Source: Gonocerus acuteangulatus
Taxonomy: Eukaryota > Arthropoda > Insecta > Hemiptera > Coreidae
Reading direction: 5' to 3'
DNA length: 64,000 bases
Assembly (NCBI GenBank): GCA_946811695.1
Contig: OX328125.1
Span: 101,232,533-101,296,532, forward strand
Below the pieces are notes generated by a model, which saw nothing but the letters and a program-made list of their open reading frames with translations, ran no database searches and was not told the DNA's origin. The position numbers and the translations under genes were made by a program. Positions 24,615-34,950 of the stretch are shown here, one piece after another; the first letter of the stretch is position 1, and each line of letters opens with the position of its first letter.

Positions 24615-26259
24615 TCAAGAGAATTACGCGACGAAGTAATACTCCCCATTCCTTCATACCTTTTCACAAAACCACTATGTGAGACTTTTATCGTACTTTT
24701 AACTGTAAAACGCTTACTACTTATTGTTAGCCAATTCATAGTTCTTCATCCCAGGATATTATACCCCCGGTTTATTCTATTTCCAACAATATTATTAAGA
24801 TTACTAACTATTATTATCGGGGTGGGTTTCCTCCGTTTCCGGGTGTTCAATTTACTTCGGGGGATTTACATCCAACTGAAATAAGTAATTATGCACGTGC
24901 GTGTACAAACACACGCTTGATATGGGCTGTTTCTAGTACGCTTTTGGTGGTCAAGTAATACACTCGCATGGATGCATTAAGCATGTATACAGTCTAATGC
25001 AAGCGTTGTTGTGTATTTCTTGGCCACTTACTGACAGGAGCGGGAGAAGGATCACTCTCCTCCAAGCTGAAGCCAGTGCCTGATTGTATTATTATTAATT
25101 TTTGAATTTAATGATAGGTCATACACAGAATGGGAACTGCTTCTTCGAAAACGAATTAAACAGCATGCTTAAAATAAATATTGATAGAGGGGAAAAAACA
25201 GTGTAGCCTTAGGATGCTATTTTGAAAATATTAGAGTATTGGGAACAGAATAAAATACAATGAAAAAAAAAATAAGAAAACATAATTGAAAATTGAAAGA
25301 AAGTGGTAAATATAAACAAAAGCTGAAATACAGCACTTTAATAATATTTTCATTAATTTATTCGACAACAAATAGCGAAAGAGAGGTTGTTTTTTTTAAA
25401 AAAAAAATCTGCTTTAAAAAGATTTTATGAGTATATTTCATCTGTAAATTACAATTTATTTTAAACATATGATATATTGATTATCAAACAGCTGACTACT
25501 TTCCACCATATTGCTTTCGTTCAATCAATGGCCAGTCTAGACGTGACCCTTCTAGTGAAAAGTTCTTCTCTTCAAGTTCAGGCTGAATCTGTTGCGTTTA
25601 AAATATTTCCCCTGAAGATGCACCAAAACATGTAAGGATATTAAATAAATTGTGTGAAAGAGTGTATTAAAGTATTATTGATCTTCCGCCTCTGTCGATA
25701 ATTCGCTAAAATTAATTTATAAATGTATTTTTTATAACTTATTTTATGGTAGACCACTAAGGAAATTGCAAGCACATTCTTTCTTGCAATAACATAACAT
25801 ATGGAATAGGACTAAGATCTCTTATCCAGGAAGAAAATCAAGATGAGATAATATCTCCAAAATCCATTACTAGATAAATCCTCAGAGCATACGTAGCGAA
25901 ATACGTTACTTTACGATCTACCCTAATAGGCCATAAGTCACGTAAGGAAGAAGCATTATGAAAATGATTTGATTGAAATATGGAAAGAAGTTCCCATTTC
26001 ATTATGTCATTACGTAAGGGACGAGTTACTTCCATTTCAGCTAAACGAGTTTCGATCATCTTCAAAAGTTAAATTGGGCTCATAGTAATCTTAAATGGAT
26101 CCACTCAATCTTATTACTACTATGAAGCGTATATTCCTTTCAATAAAATCTTCTACGGAGTTGGAAACCATTTTATAATTTAAAGAAGAAACATTTTTAT
26201 GAAGCAGGAAATTTACAATGTAATAAAAATTACAAATCTGTTCCAGAGAAAAAATTTCG
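24615..26259. other. No gene recognised
   Basis: Unassigned AT-rich intergenic sequence; the open frames at 24564-24884 and 25838-26065 show no recognisable domain and partly overlap the hAT-like element. Confidence 0.35.
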
Positions 26260-26925
26260 GTCCACACTAGAGAACTGCACGGATAAGTAAAAAGTAATCG
26301 GATAAATAATCAACGAGTATAAAACGGACGATGCGAGTACATACTCGGCATCGTTTCGAATTGGCATCGCCGAGTATAAACTGGACGATGCGAGTACATA
26401 CTCGGCATCGTCCGGAATTGGCATCGTCGATTACTTTACATTACGATTACGAGTAGTACTCGTGAGTACTGCATCGTAATCATCGTAAATAACTGTCCAC
26501 TTCTCGACATGTCGATACAGGAGGCAAGATAAGCAACAGATGAATTAGGTAGTAAATAAGGGGATTATAGAGTATTTTTTTTTCTTTCTGAAAATAGTTT
26601 CTGAGATATAAGCGATCGAAAATCGGGATTTATAGGACTCACTGACTCATAGGAGGCATTTCCCATGATGCTAAAGACTTGAAATTTTGCAGGATGATAG
26701 ATATGAAGGTGTTATTAAAGGAAAAAATAGAAAAATCCTGAAAAGGTGTGTTTGACGCCGCTTCTGGAGCGGCGTCGTGCCAGTTTTGTACTTCCTTGGA
26801 AAACCTGTCATTCCGTCCGAAACCCATGATGTGGGGTATCAAATGAATCGTCTCGGAATGAAGAACCTATATTTGATGTTTTAAGAAACATTTAGAAGCA
26901 TATAGGCTTGGTCAAAATCTTATAC

Positions 26926-27545
26926 CAGCTGTCTGTCTGTAGGTTTGTTCCTTATACAAATCTGAACCGTTTGACCAATTTTGACTAAACTTGGGACACA
27001 GGCGGGTCTTGATATGGGGGGAATCATAGGCTAGGTTAAATTGTCCATCAGCTGTCTGTCTGTCTGTTTGTTCCTTATACAAATACACACCGTTTGACCG
27101 ATTCTAACAAAACTTGGCAAATCAGTAGGTCTTGATCCTGGGATTGGCATAGACTATGTCAAAATCATTAATCAGCTGTCTATCTGTCTGTTTGTTTATA
27201 ATACAAATCCACACAGTTTGACCGATTTTGACAAAATTTGACACACAGGTCGGTCTTGATCCGGGGAGTGTCATAGGGTAGTTCAAAATAGTATATCAGC
27301 TGTTTGCTTAACTGTTTATTCCTTATAGAAATCCACACGATTTGACCGATTTTGATCAAACATGGTATATAGGTAGTTTATTATCCGGGGAGTGTCATAG
27401 GCTACGTCAAAATCGTCTATCAGCTGTCTGTCGGCATGTTTGTTCTTACACTAATTCACACCATTTTACCGATTTTGACCAAACTTGGCACACAGGTAGG
27501 TCTTGGTCCGGGGAATGCACTTGACTAAGGTCAAAAAGGTCTTTC
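26926..27545. repeat. Tandem array, about 124-bp unit, 5 copies
   Basis: CAGCTGTCTG (or CAGCTGTTTG) recurs at 26926, 27049, 27173, 27297 and 27421, each followed by a TTTGTTCCTTAT-like block, a CCACACCGTTTGACCGATTT-like block and GGTCTTGATCCGGGG. Copies differ by many substitutions. The unit is related to the interspersed repeat at 8086-8662, on the opposite strand. Confidence 0.9.
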
Positions 27546-27667
27546 ATCTGTCAAATATCAAGCAGTAAGAAGAACTTTACGCAGACTCCAAAGACCCTGG
27601 TCTTATATGAAGTACAAAAGCCAGTAGGTATGCGGCAACTAAATTTTAATTGATGCTTAGAAAATAG

Positions 27668-28203
27668 TAATGAGATCCCCAAAAAAAACATAAATGTGAA
27701 ATAGAGGCCAAGTCCCCCCCCCCCAAAAAAATATTGGGAATACAAGAAGATGATACAAGAAAGATATGTCCAAGTTCATTACTTAGAAATACCTATTAAT
27801 TACTTACTAAGAACAATAAAGACAGAACTGACCTTTAAAAATAACAATAAAAATACTTTTATCCAGTTACTAAAATATAAATTTCTTCAACCAGGTATAT
27901 TCTTAAACTTGGCAATGTTTAATTTTCTCTCTAAAGATAATTTCGGCACAAATAAAACATTGCCAAGTTTAATAATATACCTGGTTGAGGAAATTTATAT
28001 TTTAGTACCTGGATAAAAGTATTTTTATCGTTGTTTTTAAAGGTCAGTTGAAGTGTCTTTACTGTACTTAGTAAGTAACTAATAGGTCTTCTAAGTAATG
28101 AACTTGGACGTTTCTTTCTTGTATCATCTCTTGTATTGGCAAATATTTTTGGGGGGAACTTGGCCTCTATTTCACATTTATGTTTTTTGGGGGATGCGTT
28201 TAA
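27668..28203. mobile_element. Long foldback element with about 250-bp arms
   Basis: 27690-27925 is the inverted copy of 27960-28190: GAGGCCAAGT / ACTTGGCCTC, CAAGTTCATTACTTAGAA / TTCTAAGTAATGAACTTG, CCTCAACCAGGTATATT-type blocks at the centre. The loop is about 35 bp near 27930-27955. It lies inside the hobo-like element. Non-coding. Confidence 0.88.
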
Positions 28204-28296
28204 TACTAATGATATTTATTAATGACTATTAGATTCGAAATATGCAATTAAAAAATTCACCTTGAATAAAATTTCAAGGTCAATTTTGCGGGGGTT

Positions 28297-28301
<5 letters not shown>

Positions 28302-28327
<26 letters not shown>

Positions 28328-28491
28328 GGCGCATCTACTTCTAGGTCATTAGCGCCGACATCCAGGGTGCAGCGAGGAATTTTCCCAGCGAGCCTTGAGA
28401 TGAGAAAATTCCTGCCGGAGGTGGGAATCGAACCCACCATCTCCCGCTTATGAATCCAGCGCGCTAGCCACTAGACCACGGGAGACCCCAT
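28302..28491 (-). mobile_element. tRNA-headed SINE, family A
   Basis: Minus strand: GGGGTCTCCCGTGGTCTAGT start (A-box TGGTCTAGTGG), B-box GGTTCGATTCC, then the GGCAGGAATTTTCTCATCTC body, the tail GGCGCTAATGACC..GATGCGCCGT and poly(A). Flanked by GGGGGTTATTTT at 28290-28301 and 28492-28503. The head is closest in layout to a tRNA-Glu-like sequence. Inserted inside the hobo-like element. Confidence 0.92.
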
Positions 28492-29576
28492 GGGGGTTAT
28501 TTTCCCCGATTTCGCATTGGAGAATATTATGGTTAAGTTTTGTATGGTCCTGTTTAAAAAAAAAATCGTAATTGAAAGTGATGGTGCGTAAGACGAGCTA
28601 CCATTTGTAATGTGTAGTAAATGTTAACATATTTTTTATACGGTGCTAGTCCATGTATTTCAAGGAAACATAATATATTTTTAAAACAACAGCGTTTCCA
28701 CATATTATGTGGAAAACTCTACATCTTAAATGCTGATATTAGAAACAGGAAAAAACGCGCGTGAATGTGAATGACAAAATAAAAAAAAAAAAAAAAACGT
28801 TACCAAGAACGTCTTTTTACATTCGGCAGGACAGGATTAACGGTTATATCTGCCTTTATTTATGTTTTTTTTTTCTTTTATCACCTTAAAAAAATGTTTA
28901 TTTCTTATATTACCTTTATTACTGATTCTTCTGGATTTTAATATAGACTGTATTACATTGTTTTTGTTTACGTTACAATTGTATAGTCACTGTAGTTTCG
29001 TTGAGTTGTAAGTAATACAGTGGACTTCATTACACATGGCGAGGCGAACCAGTATATAACGTAGTTATTCACGGCGATACCGATACCAAACCTGCAATAC
29101 ACCACGATGCCGATGCCAAACCCCTCTGTACTCGGCGATGCCGATGCCAAATATTATTTTACTCGGCGATGCCGATGCGGCACGATGCCGATGCCGGTGT
29201 TCGGAATGAGTATGAGTACACATAAAGTAATCGAGGTACTCGTCCCATGAGTATACCTACTCGTGATTACGCGATACCATACTTACTCGTGCAGGTCTCT
29301 AGTCCACACACAGAAAAAAAAATAAAGTTTGGACTCAGAGAGCAGGCTATGTTCACTATATGTTTTTGGGGTCACTCAATCCGAATATTTCGAAACTGAA
29401 AGCATAATTAATTTATTCTAGAACGTTTATTTAATTTACTTCAATTGATACATTGCTCTAATCAAACATGGGGAGATTTTAAAGTAGCTATTGAGGTTGC
29501 ACTCATGACCCCAGTTAAAATTTATATGTATGTATATATAAGAGTTTTTGTTTTTTTCGCCACGAATCTTGGTATA

Positions 29577-29850
29577 TAGTATTCCCCCCATCAAACGATT
29601 GAACGAGTTCGTTAACCAACAAAATCGGACCATCTGGAGGGGGGGAGGGTTACTCCGGAGCCAAAGTAGTTATTTGCCAATACCAGTCGTAATTTGTGTT
29701 ATATTTCAACGAAACTCGGTATTCGTTGTGGCCAACTGAAGAGAAAAATGTATTGTAAAAATAAACTAAATTGGTTCATTAGGAGGGGGGGGGGGGGGTT
29801 ACTCCGGAGCCAAAGTAGTTATTTGCCTATACCAGTCGTAATTTTTATTA
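29577..29850. repeat. Two copies of a 147-bp unit
   Basis: 29638-29700 (GTTACTCCGGAGCCAAAGTA, ATACCAGTCGTAATT) is repeated at 29787-29850, each preceded by a G-rich run and an AAATCGGACCA/AAATTGGTTCA block. Confidence 0.8.
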
Positions 29851-30411
29851 TATCTTTTATTGTTCATCAAGATCAATAGATGAAAATATGAAGCTTATTT
29901 GAAAATGTGAAGTATTTATTAAGTAGTGTGTACCCCGCATACAAAAAAAACTGGAAGGAAATTATTTCTACAAGAACTATCGGACTGTTTACAATAGAAA
30001 ACATATTAAATAAATACATAATTAAAAGCGCAAAATTTTGTGAAAAGGCATATTCAAAGGGCTGTAACTTGGCACCAAATGAACTAATCGAGTTCGTTGA
30101 GGTCCCAAACAATTTGTATTTTTACACACCGAGCAATTCAAGGTTGGAAGGGCAATACACAGGAAATAATCTTTTATTTTCCTGAGTTGTTCTTAAAAAC
30201 TTGAATAAAAAGATTATAGTGTAATATATCCAAAACTATGACATTAGTGGGGTTAGGCTTAAACCAACAAGTGCTGGGATTTTCTGATCCCGGATTCGGA
30301 TTCAGCAGCCCAAAAACATATAGCAAACATGGTCTGCTCTCTGGTCCGTACATTGGCTTGTTTGTTATTATATAGGGGCATTTATTTTGAATTACTTGAT
30401 TTTTTTTAATA

Positions 30412-31387
30412 CTGTAGGGTTCCGATTAACCGAGGTCCGGTCAACCGAGATCCCGATTAACCGAGGTCCGGTCAACCGAGATCCCGATTAACCGAAATGT
30501 CAAGCCAAAGGGGGAGGGGGGGGATGGCGAAATAAAATCGATGTTTTTTCCAGCAAATGTCATATCAATAATCCAGCCTATGGACCAAGGAGTAATTTCG
30601 GCCTTCAAACGATACTACAAAAAGAAGGTTTTTGTCTGCAATGCTATTAGCAGAAGAGGAAGGGTTAATTCAAAAATTAAAGAAAATATCTATTAAGGAT
30701 GTGATTTATATGGCTGCTGATTCTTGGCATTCTGTAATAAAAATCACAGTAAATAAAGCCTGGAAAAACCTGTGGCCTCGAATTATCCATGATAGCCAGA
30801 CAATTTACGGAGCTCCAACAAATCAGCAGTTGTGCGATTTGTTAAAAGACCTCAACTCCCCGGATATAATGGATTCCGAAGTTATAGATTGGTTAAGCGA
30901 CGACACAATAAACAGAGCGACAGTCCTTACGGAAGATGAAATTATTAATGAGGTAATGAAGTCCAATCCCGAAGAAGATGTTGAAGAAGACATGGAAACC
31001 ATTCCCCAAAAATAAGCCATGAAGAGGGTTTCAATCTGCTTGACAGATCTCTTCTCTATTTAGAAAGCAGAAGCGATGTACCGCCAAATGAACTCATGAT
31101 TCTAAGAAAATGGACGGACACAGCTGCTGCCGACAGAAAAAGTTCATTTAGGCAAGCCACAATTAAAGATTTCTTTTTTAAAAATTGTCACGGTTTCTGT
31201 TATTATTGTTATTACTACATATTATTATTATTATTATGCATTATTATTAATTATTAAATATTAGTTTTTTGAGCATATAAGTAGTTTTTATTCAAAAACA
31301 ACCTACATTTCCAATTCCTATTGGTATGTTTCCGATTAACCGAGGTAACCTTGGCCCCCATTGACTCGGTTAATCGGAACCCTACTG
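30412..31387 (+). mobile_element. Tigger/pogo-like DNA transposon remnant, 976 bp
   Basis: Left end CTGTAGGGTTCCGATTAACC, right end on the minus strand CAGTAGGGTTCCGATTAACC, both flanked by TA (30410-30411, 31388-31389). The left terminal repeat is itself partly triplicated (CCGATTAACCGAGGTCCGGT blocks). It contains only the C-terminal part of a transposase. Confidence 0.9.
30554..31197 (+). pseudogene. Tigger-type transposase, C-terminal DDE-domain part
   Basis: IQPMDQGVISAFKRYYKKK at 30573-30630 is the conserved end of the DDE_1 catalytic domain of Tigger/pogo transposases. One frame change later, about 127 codons (30632-31015) carry DVIYMAADSWHSV and KAWKNLWP, also as in the family, then an acidic stretch. 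After a further frame change the end reads NELMILRKWTDTA..FRQATIKDFFFKN. QATIKDFF (31153-31176) fits the PCNA-binding consensus QxxIxxFF that pogo transposase is known to carry. Frameshifted and lacking the N-terminal half: not functional. Confidence 0.82.
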
Positions 31388-31389
31388 TA

Positions 31390-32159
31390 TTTGCATAGGT
31401 GAGGATTTGTCTAATGCTTAGTGTATAGAAAGTTTTTTTTTATTATTTTCGAAAAGATAGGGCCTATTAATATAGGGTTACGTGGTCTTCATTGCTTCAT
31501 TACAAAAATTGTTTACATCTATTGTGAAAGTTAATCCTCTATTGAGTTGTATTCCTCGTTTATATTTTGAACGACTTGACTTCCCACGAGGGAAGAATAT
31601 TAAAGTGAAATTTCTCCGTTCTCTTAAAGGGTTACTCTTACCAAAATGGATTACTATGTTCAGCTAGTCCACCTCAACGACCTGCTGTAGAGTTAGCAGT
31701 AATCCAGGAATGTTGAGATACTGACCAGGAGCTGTTTACATAACTCAAATACCTCATGAACTGTTTCGTTCGTTTTATCCACCGAGACTCCCATATATCG
31801 CTCTTTGAACACTAGCCAATTAGCCAATTGGCTCTTCTCTCTCTTCTTTGCTCTATAACATTTCATCCAAATCCAAAGAGATAGGATACTGTTTCCTGTG
31901 CCTCAGGGGCGAATATAGAAAATAATTTCGGGGGTATGGAATACTAACAATCTAGAATGTGGAATAGTTCACCAACTGAAATACTATTACACCTAAAACA
32001 AATACTTTTTCTGAACTAAGTAATCTTTAATTTATTTGTAAACTTTTTATGACAATTTTTTTTCGATTACAACTAAATTTCGGGGCGTTGCCGACAATCT
32101 TGCTTTTCTTTGAGATTTCATTGGAATAAGGGTTTACGTTCTTTACGAAATCAGAAAAA
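31390..32159. other. No gene recognised; partial MITE
   Basis: 31906-32060 matches one end of the hAT-like MITE at 22642-22900 (AAAATAATTTCGGGGG, ATGGAATACTAACAATCTAG). The remainder is unassigned. Confidence 0.4.
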
Positions 32160-32505
32160 AAAAAATCAGTCCCGTAACAGGCCACGAGGGCCCTGAGGGG
32201 CAGATACTATAGAGGTGTCTGATTCATCACCATACGACACACTAGGGAGATAGTGTGGTCAGTACTATGCTCCGGCCGCCTGATTTTCCCCTTGGCTGCT
32301 TCGACTGGTAGAGTCATTAGCACCCAAGGTACCCATTATTAAATTAATTAAAGGCTGGGTTGGCCTAGGGACGGTCAGGAAGGCCGAATTCAACCCATGA
32401 AAGAAGACACTAGAAGAAAAAATCTTTATTGCTTGCTCGGGATTTGAACTCAGGCCTCCAGCTTATTAGTCCAGTGCTCTACCACTGAGCTAACCTCGCC
32501 CCCTC
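32160..32505 (-). mobile_element. tRNA-headed SINE, family B
   Basis: Full copy, minus strand: GGGGGCGAGGTTAGCTCAGT head with A- and B-box, long body, end GGCCTGTTACGGGACTGATT plus poly(A). It retains a 60-bp body block (about 32300-32360) that is missing from the copy at 12984-13277. Confidence 0.88.
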
Positions 32506-33711
32506 ATTTTTTACTAAATATCTAAACAAAATAATAACTGTTTCTATTACAGGCTTGCCAAATGACACTTGCAGTCCAGGGAACGAGCAGTTATTGGTGG
32601 AAATTTTTGGAACAAAATTTTTCACTTTGGTTGGGCGAATTGGGAGGTGAACATATCAAAAGTCCCCTAACCACTGAGCCGGGGCAGGGGGTTCAAACGC
32701 CCTAGCGTCATGACCATTCAATAACAAAGGAAAGCTGATTAAATTTGCTACAAGTTCTACTTGATCAACTTTTTCGGGATATCTTTAGGTTTTGAAATAT
32801 CCTCTCTTGAAAGTCTGTCATTTTGGAAAAAAAAACCTTTTTTGCCCTTTTTGACCGGAAAACTATTCAAAGATGCACTCAAAAAATAAATGCCGGTTAT
32901 AGGTTTGTAGAGCATTAAATTCCCTTAAATAATATATATTACTTTACTTTTGCAACAAAGTTATGAACTCAAAATAAAATTTCGTTTAGAGCCTTCTGGT
33001 CAAATTCAGGAACGTAGTTTATGACATACAGTTTTCTTTTTCGTACATGGCCACCGCGCATGCGCGAACGCCAGCGAACACTTGTTTGTAACTTTTTTTT
33101 CAGTTTAGTCATCGCTAAAGCAAATTTATGCTAAAAATTGTGTTCCAAGCATTGCCTTCTATAGCTGTTTTTGAGCATTCAAAACTGTAGGGATAAGAAC
33201 TTACACGCGCTAAGATAACGCAGTTTCTGCGAGTCGGAATTTTTTCTATCAATTATTTGTTTAGATCCAGAAACGGTGGTTCTTTTGTTGGTTTTAGTTT
33301 TTGTAACTCGATAATCCTTATTAACTTATTTATTGCCAATCATACTCGATAGTTTCCAACGCTGATTTGTAAAATAGAAATTCTTTCAAATATATTGAAA
33401 TAAATAACTAGATGCATATTTTAAAACTTTAATTTTCTTTTAGCTTTGTTTGAAATTTGTTAAATCTTAAGGAAAAAGAGGATCTTTAAATTGGGATGCA
33501 TCAAAACTTTGGCGACGACTTTTTAAGTCACCAAGCCCTAGGATCATTAAATACGATTTCATAATACTATTTTTTTTTTTTTTTTCTCCACTGTGATTTT
33601 TTTCGCGAAGTTTTTTCTGTTTGCTGCAGCTATTATTCAGTTCCAATGTTGTCCTATTTATTATTTTTGTAGTTTTTGCCAATTCTTTATCACTTATTTA
33701 TTGTAGGGCAC
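32506..33711. other. Repeat fragments; no gene seen
   Basis: 32985-33140 is a copy of the element at 62090-62490 (AGAGCCTTCTGGTCAAATTC; CCGCGCATGCGCGAACGCCA; TTCAGTTTAGTCATCGCTAA). 33205-33235 is the inverted CTAAGATAACGCAG motif also seen at 11225. A poly(T) run lies at 33570-33587. Confidence 0.5.
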
Positions 33712-33920
33712 ATGTTATTTTATTCAAATTTTAACGCCCATTAAAATTAACACAGAATTTTAGGACGGGTTATCTAAAGGTCAACACCCTTGTCTAGCCA
33801 GGGCAGGGCTGATTCCTTTTCTTTTTTCCCCAAGAAAAGCCACAACCTCTAGTGGGAATCGAACACACGACCCCCCCCCCCTCTTGGCACGCCTTAACTC
33901 TCACGGCCAACGGGTCTCCT
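33712..33920 (-). mobile_element. tRNA-headed SINE, family D
   Basis: Minus strand: GGAGACCCGTTGGCCGTGAG start and a B-box region (GATTCCCACTAGAGG) give a tRNA-like head of Ser/Leu type; the 3' part runs through CAGCCCTGCCCTGGCTAG to GTCCTAAAATTCTG. Other copies: 39234-39410, 44395-44612; a tail fragment at 49455-49505. Confidence 0.75.
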
Positions 33921-34781
33921 AATCATATTAAATGTTTTACTCAATTTTTGGCGTGATAATCGGCAACTTATTCTCATCCTCCATTCCCGGTAACCCTCAC
34001 CGCCGCCTTAAGCGAAACTGGCCTAGAGACCTATTGTGATCTAACTAAGTAAAATAATGTAATGTAAGTATGTATTGTAAATAGCTACCTTAAGAGAAAA
34101 TGTAACCTGTACAAAAAGTCCAAGACAATAGGTTTTGGCCAATGGGCCATTTTCCATATCGGTCTTTCATGGCATGTATTTAACAAACAAAAGAATTATA
34201 ATAAATGCTGGATGTATTGTATAATTGTCAAATAAAGATATATAAAAGGATATTCGGCAATCGATTTTTTCCCAAGTCCATCATGACCAGGTACCCAGTA
34301 TGTGTGGATATTTACGTTATGGATAAGTGAATTTCTGTTAAAAGTGGATGGAGCTTGTGCATATTTTTAAGGGTGCTTAAATAGTACAATGTGTCTGTTG
34401 TCAGCTTCCTGTATGTTATCCAGGCCAATGAGGACACCAGCTGAAAAGATACTACAGATATCATTAATTTTTTTTGAACGGAATTGATGATGAATTCATG
34501 TAATGTCAGAGAGAGACAAAGAAAGAGCCGACTTTCCCACTCTAATAAAAAATAAGCTTTCCTTATCAAACTGTCTCCAACACCTCAAGGCCTTTTCGAA
34601 AACACCCGCTCGTCACGTTATCAGCCTTTTAACGTAGACTAAGTCTGATTTGCTGTTATTTCAGTTACACTTAAGGGATTGGCCAACTAAAATTGGGATT
34701 TGGCTTGAAACGCTATCTATCCCGGACCTTGGTTATCTTATCAGTAGTTGAGGTTTCCGCGTATAGAGTGCAGCTATTAAA
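33921..34781. other. Upstream region of the pyrophosphatase gene
   Basis: Holds no gene that I recognise. An in-frame TAG at 34764 lies 18 bases before the first start codon of the pyrophosphatase, so the reading frame cannot extend further up. The 5' untranslated region and promoter must be in this stretch; I see no clear TATA box at a plausible distance and do not assign a start site. Confidence 0.4.
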
Positions 34782-34950
34782 ATGAGAGCATTACTTCACG
34801 TGTTCAATAGATTTCCTTGCCGACAGGTTTTCAGTTGCTCTGTTGAAAGGTCTCTCAGTTTCTCACTACACAGTTCTTTCTCTAGAAATATGAGTTACCA
34901 AGCAGTCGAAAGAGGAACAGCAAACTCTACAGCATACAGGATTTATTACA
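34782..34950 (+). CDS. Nurf-38: Pyrophosphatase exon 1, with two in-frame starts
   Basis: The ATG at 34890 opens [20 protein letters not shown], aligned with the normal cytosolic N-terminus. The ATG at 34782 adds 36 residues beginning [15 protein letters not shown] and ending SSFSRN: six arginines, one acidic residue, many Ser/Phe/Leu, as in mitochondrial presequences. Both ATGs have A at -3. Donor GTAAGT at 34951. Confidence 0.85.

Larger units (their letters stand above)
26268..29301. mobile_element. hobo-like hAT element, 3.03 kb, non-autonomous, with nested repeats
   Basis: The left end is TAGAGAACTGCACGGATAAG and the right end on the minus strand is TAGAGACCTGCACGAGTAAG. GTCCACAC flanks both sides exactly (26260-26267 and 29302-29309). 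The first 12 bases are one base off the hobo terminal repeat CAGAGAACTGCA. Both subterminal regions are packed with GGCATCG/CGATGCC repeats (26335-26430 and 29060-29200). No transposase is visible; the interior holds a 124-bp tandem array, a foldback element and a SINE. Confidence 0.82.

Noticed and set aside
29907..30185. 92-codon plus-strand open frame
   Set aside because: No recognisable domain; the nearby sequence belongs to interspersed repeats with TCGAGTTCGTTGAGG-type motifs also found at 29600.
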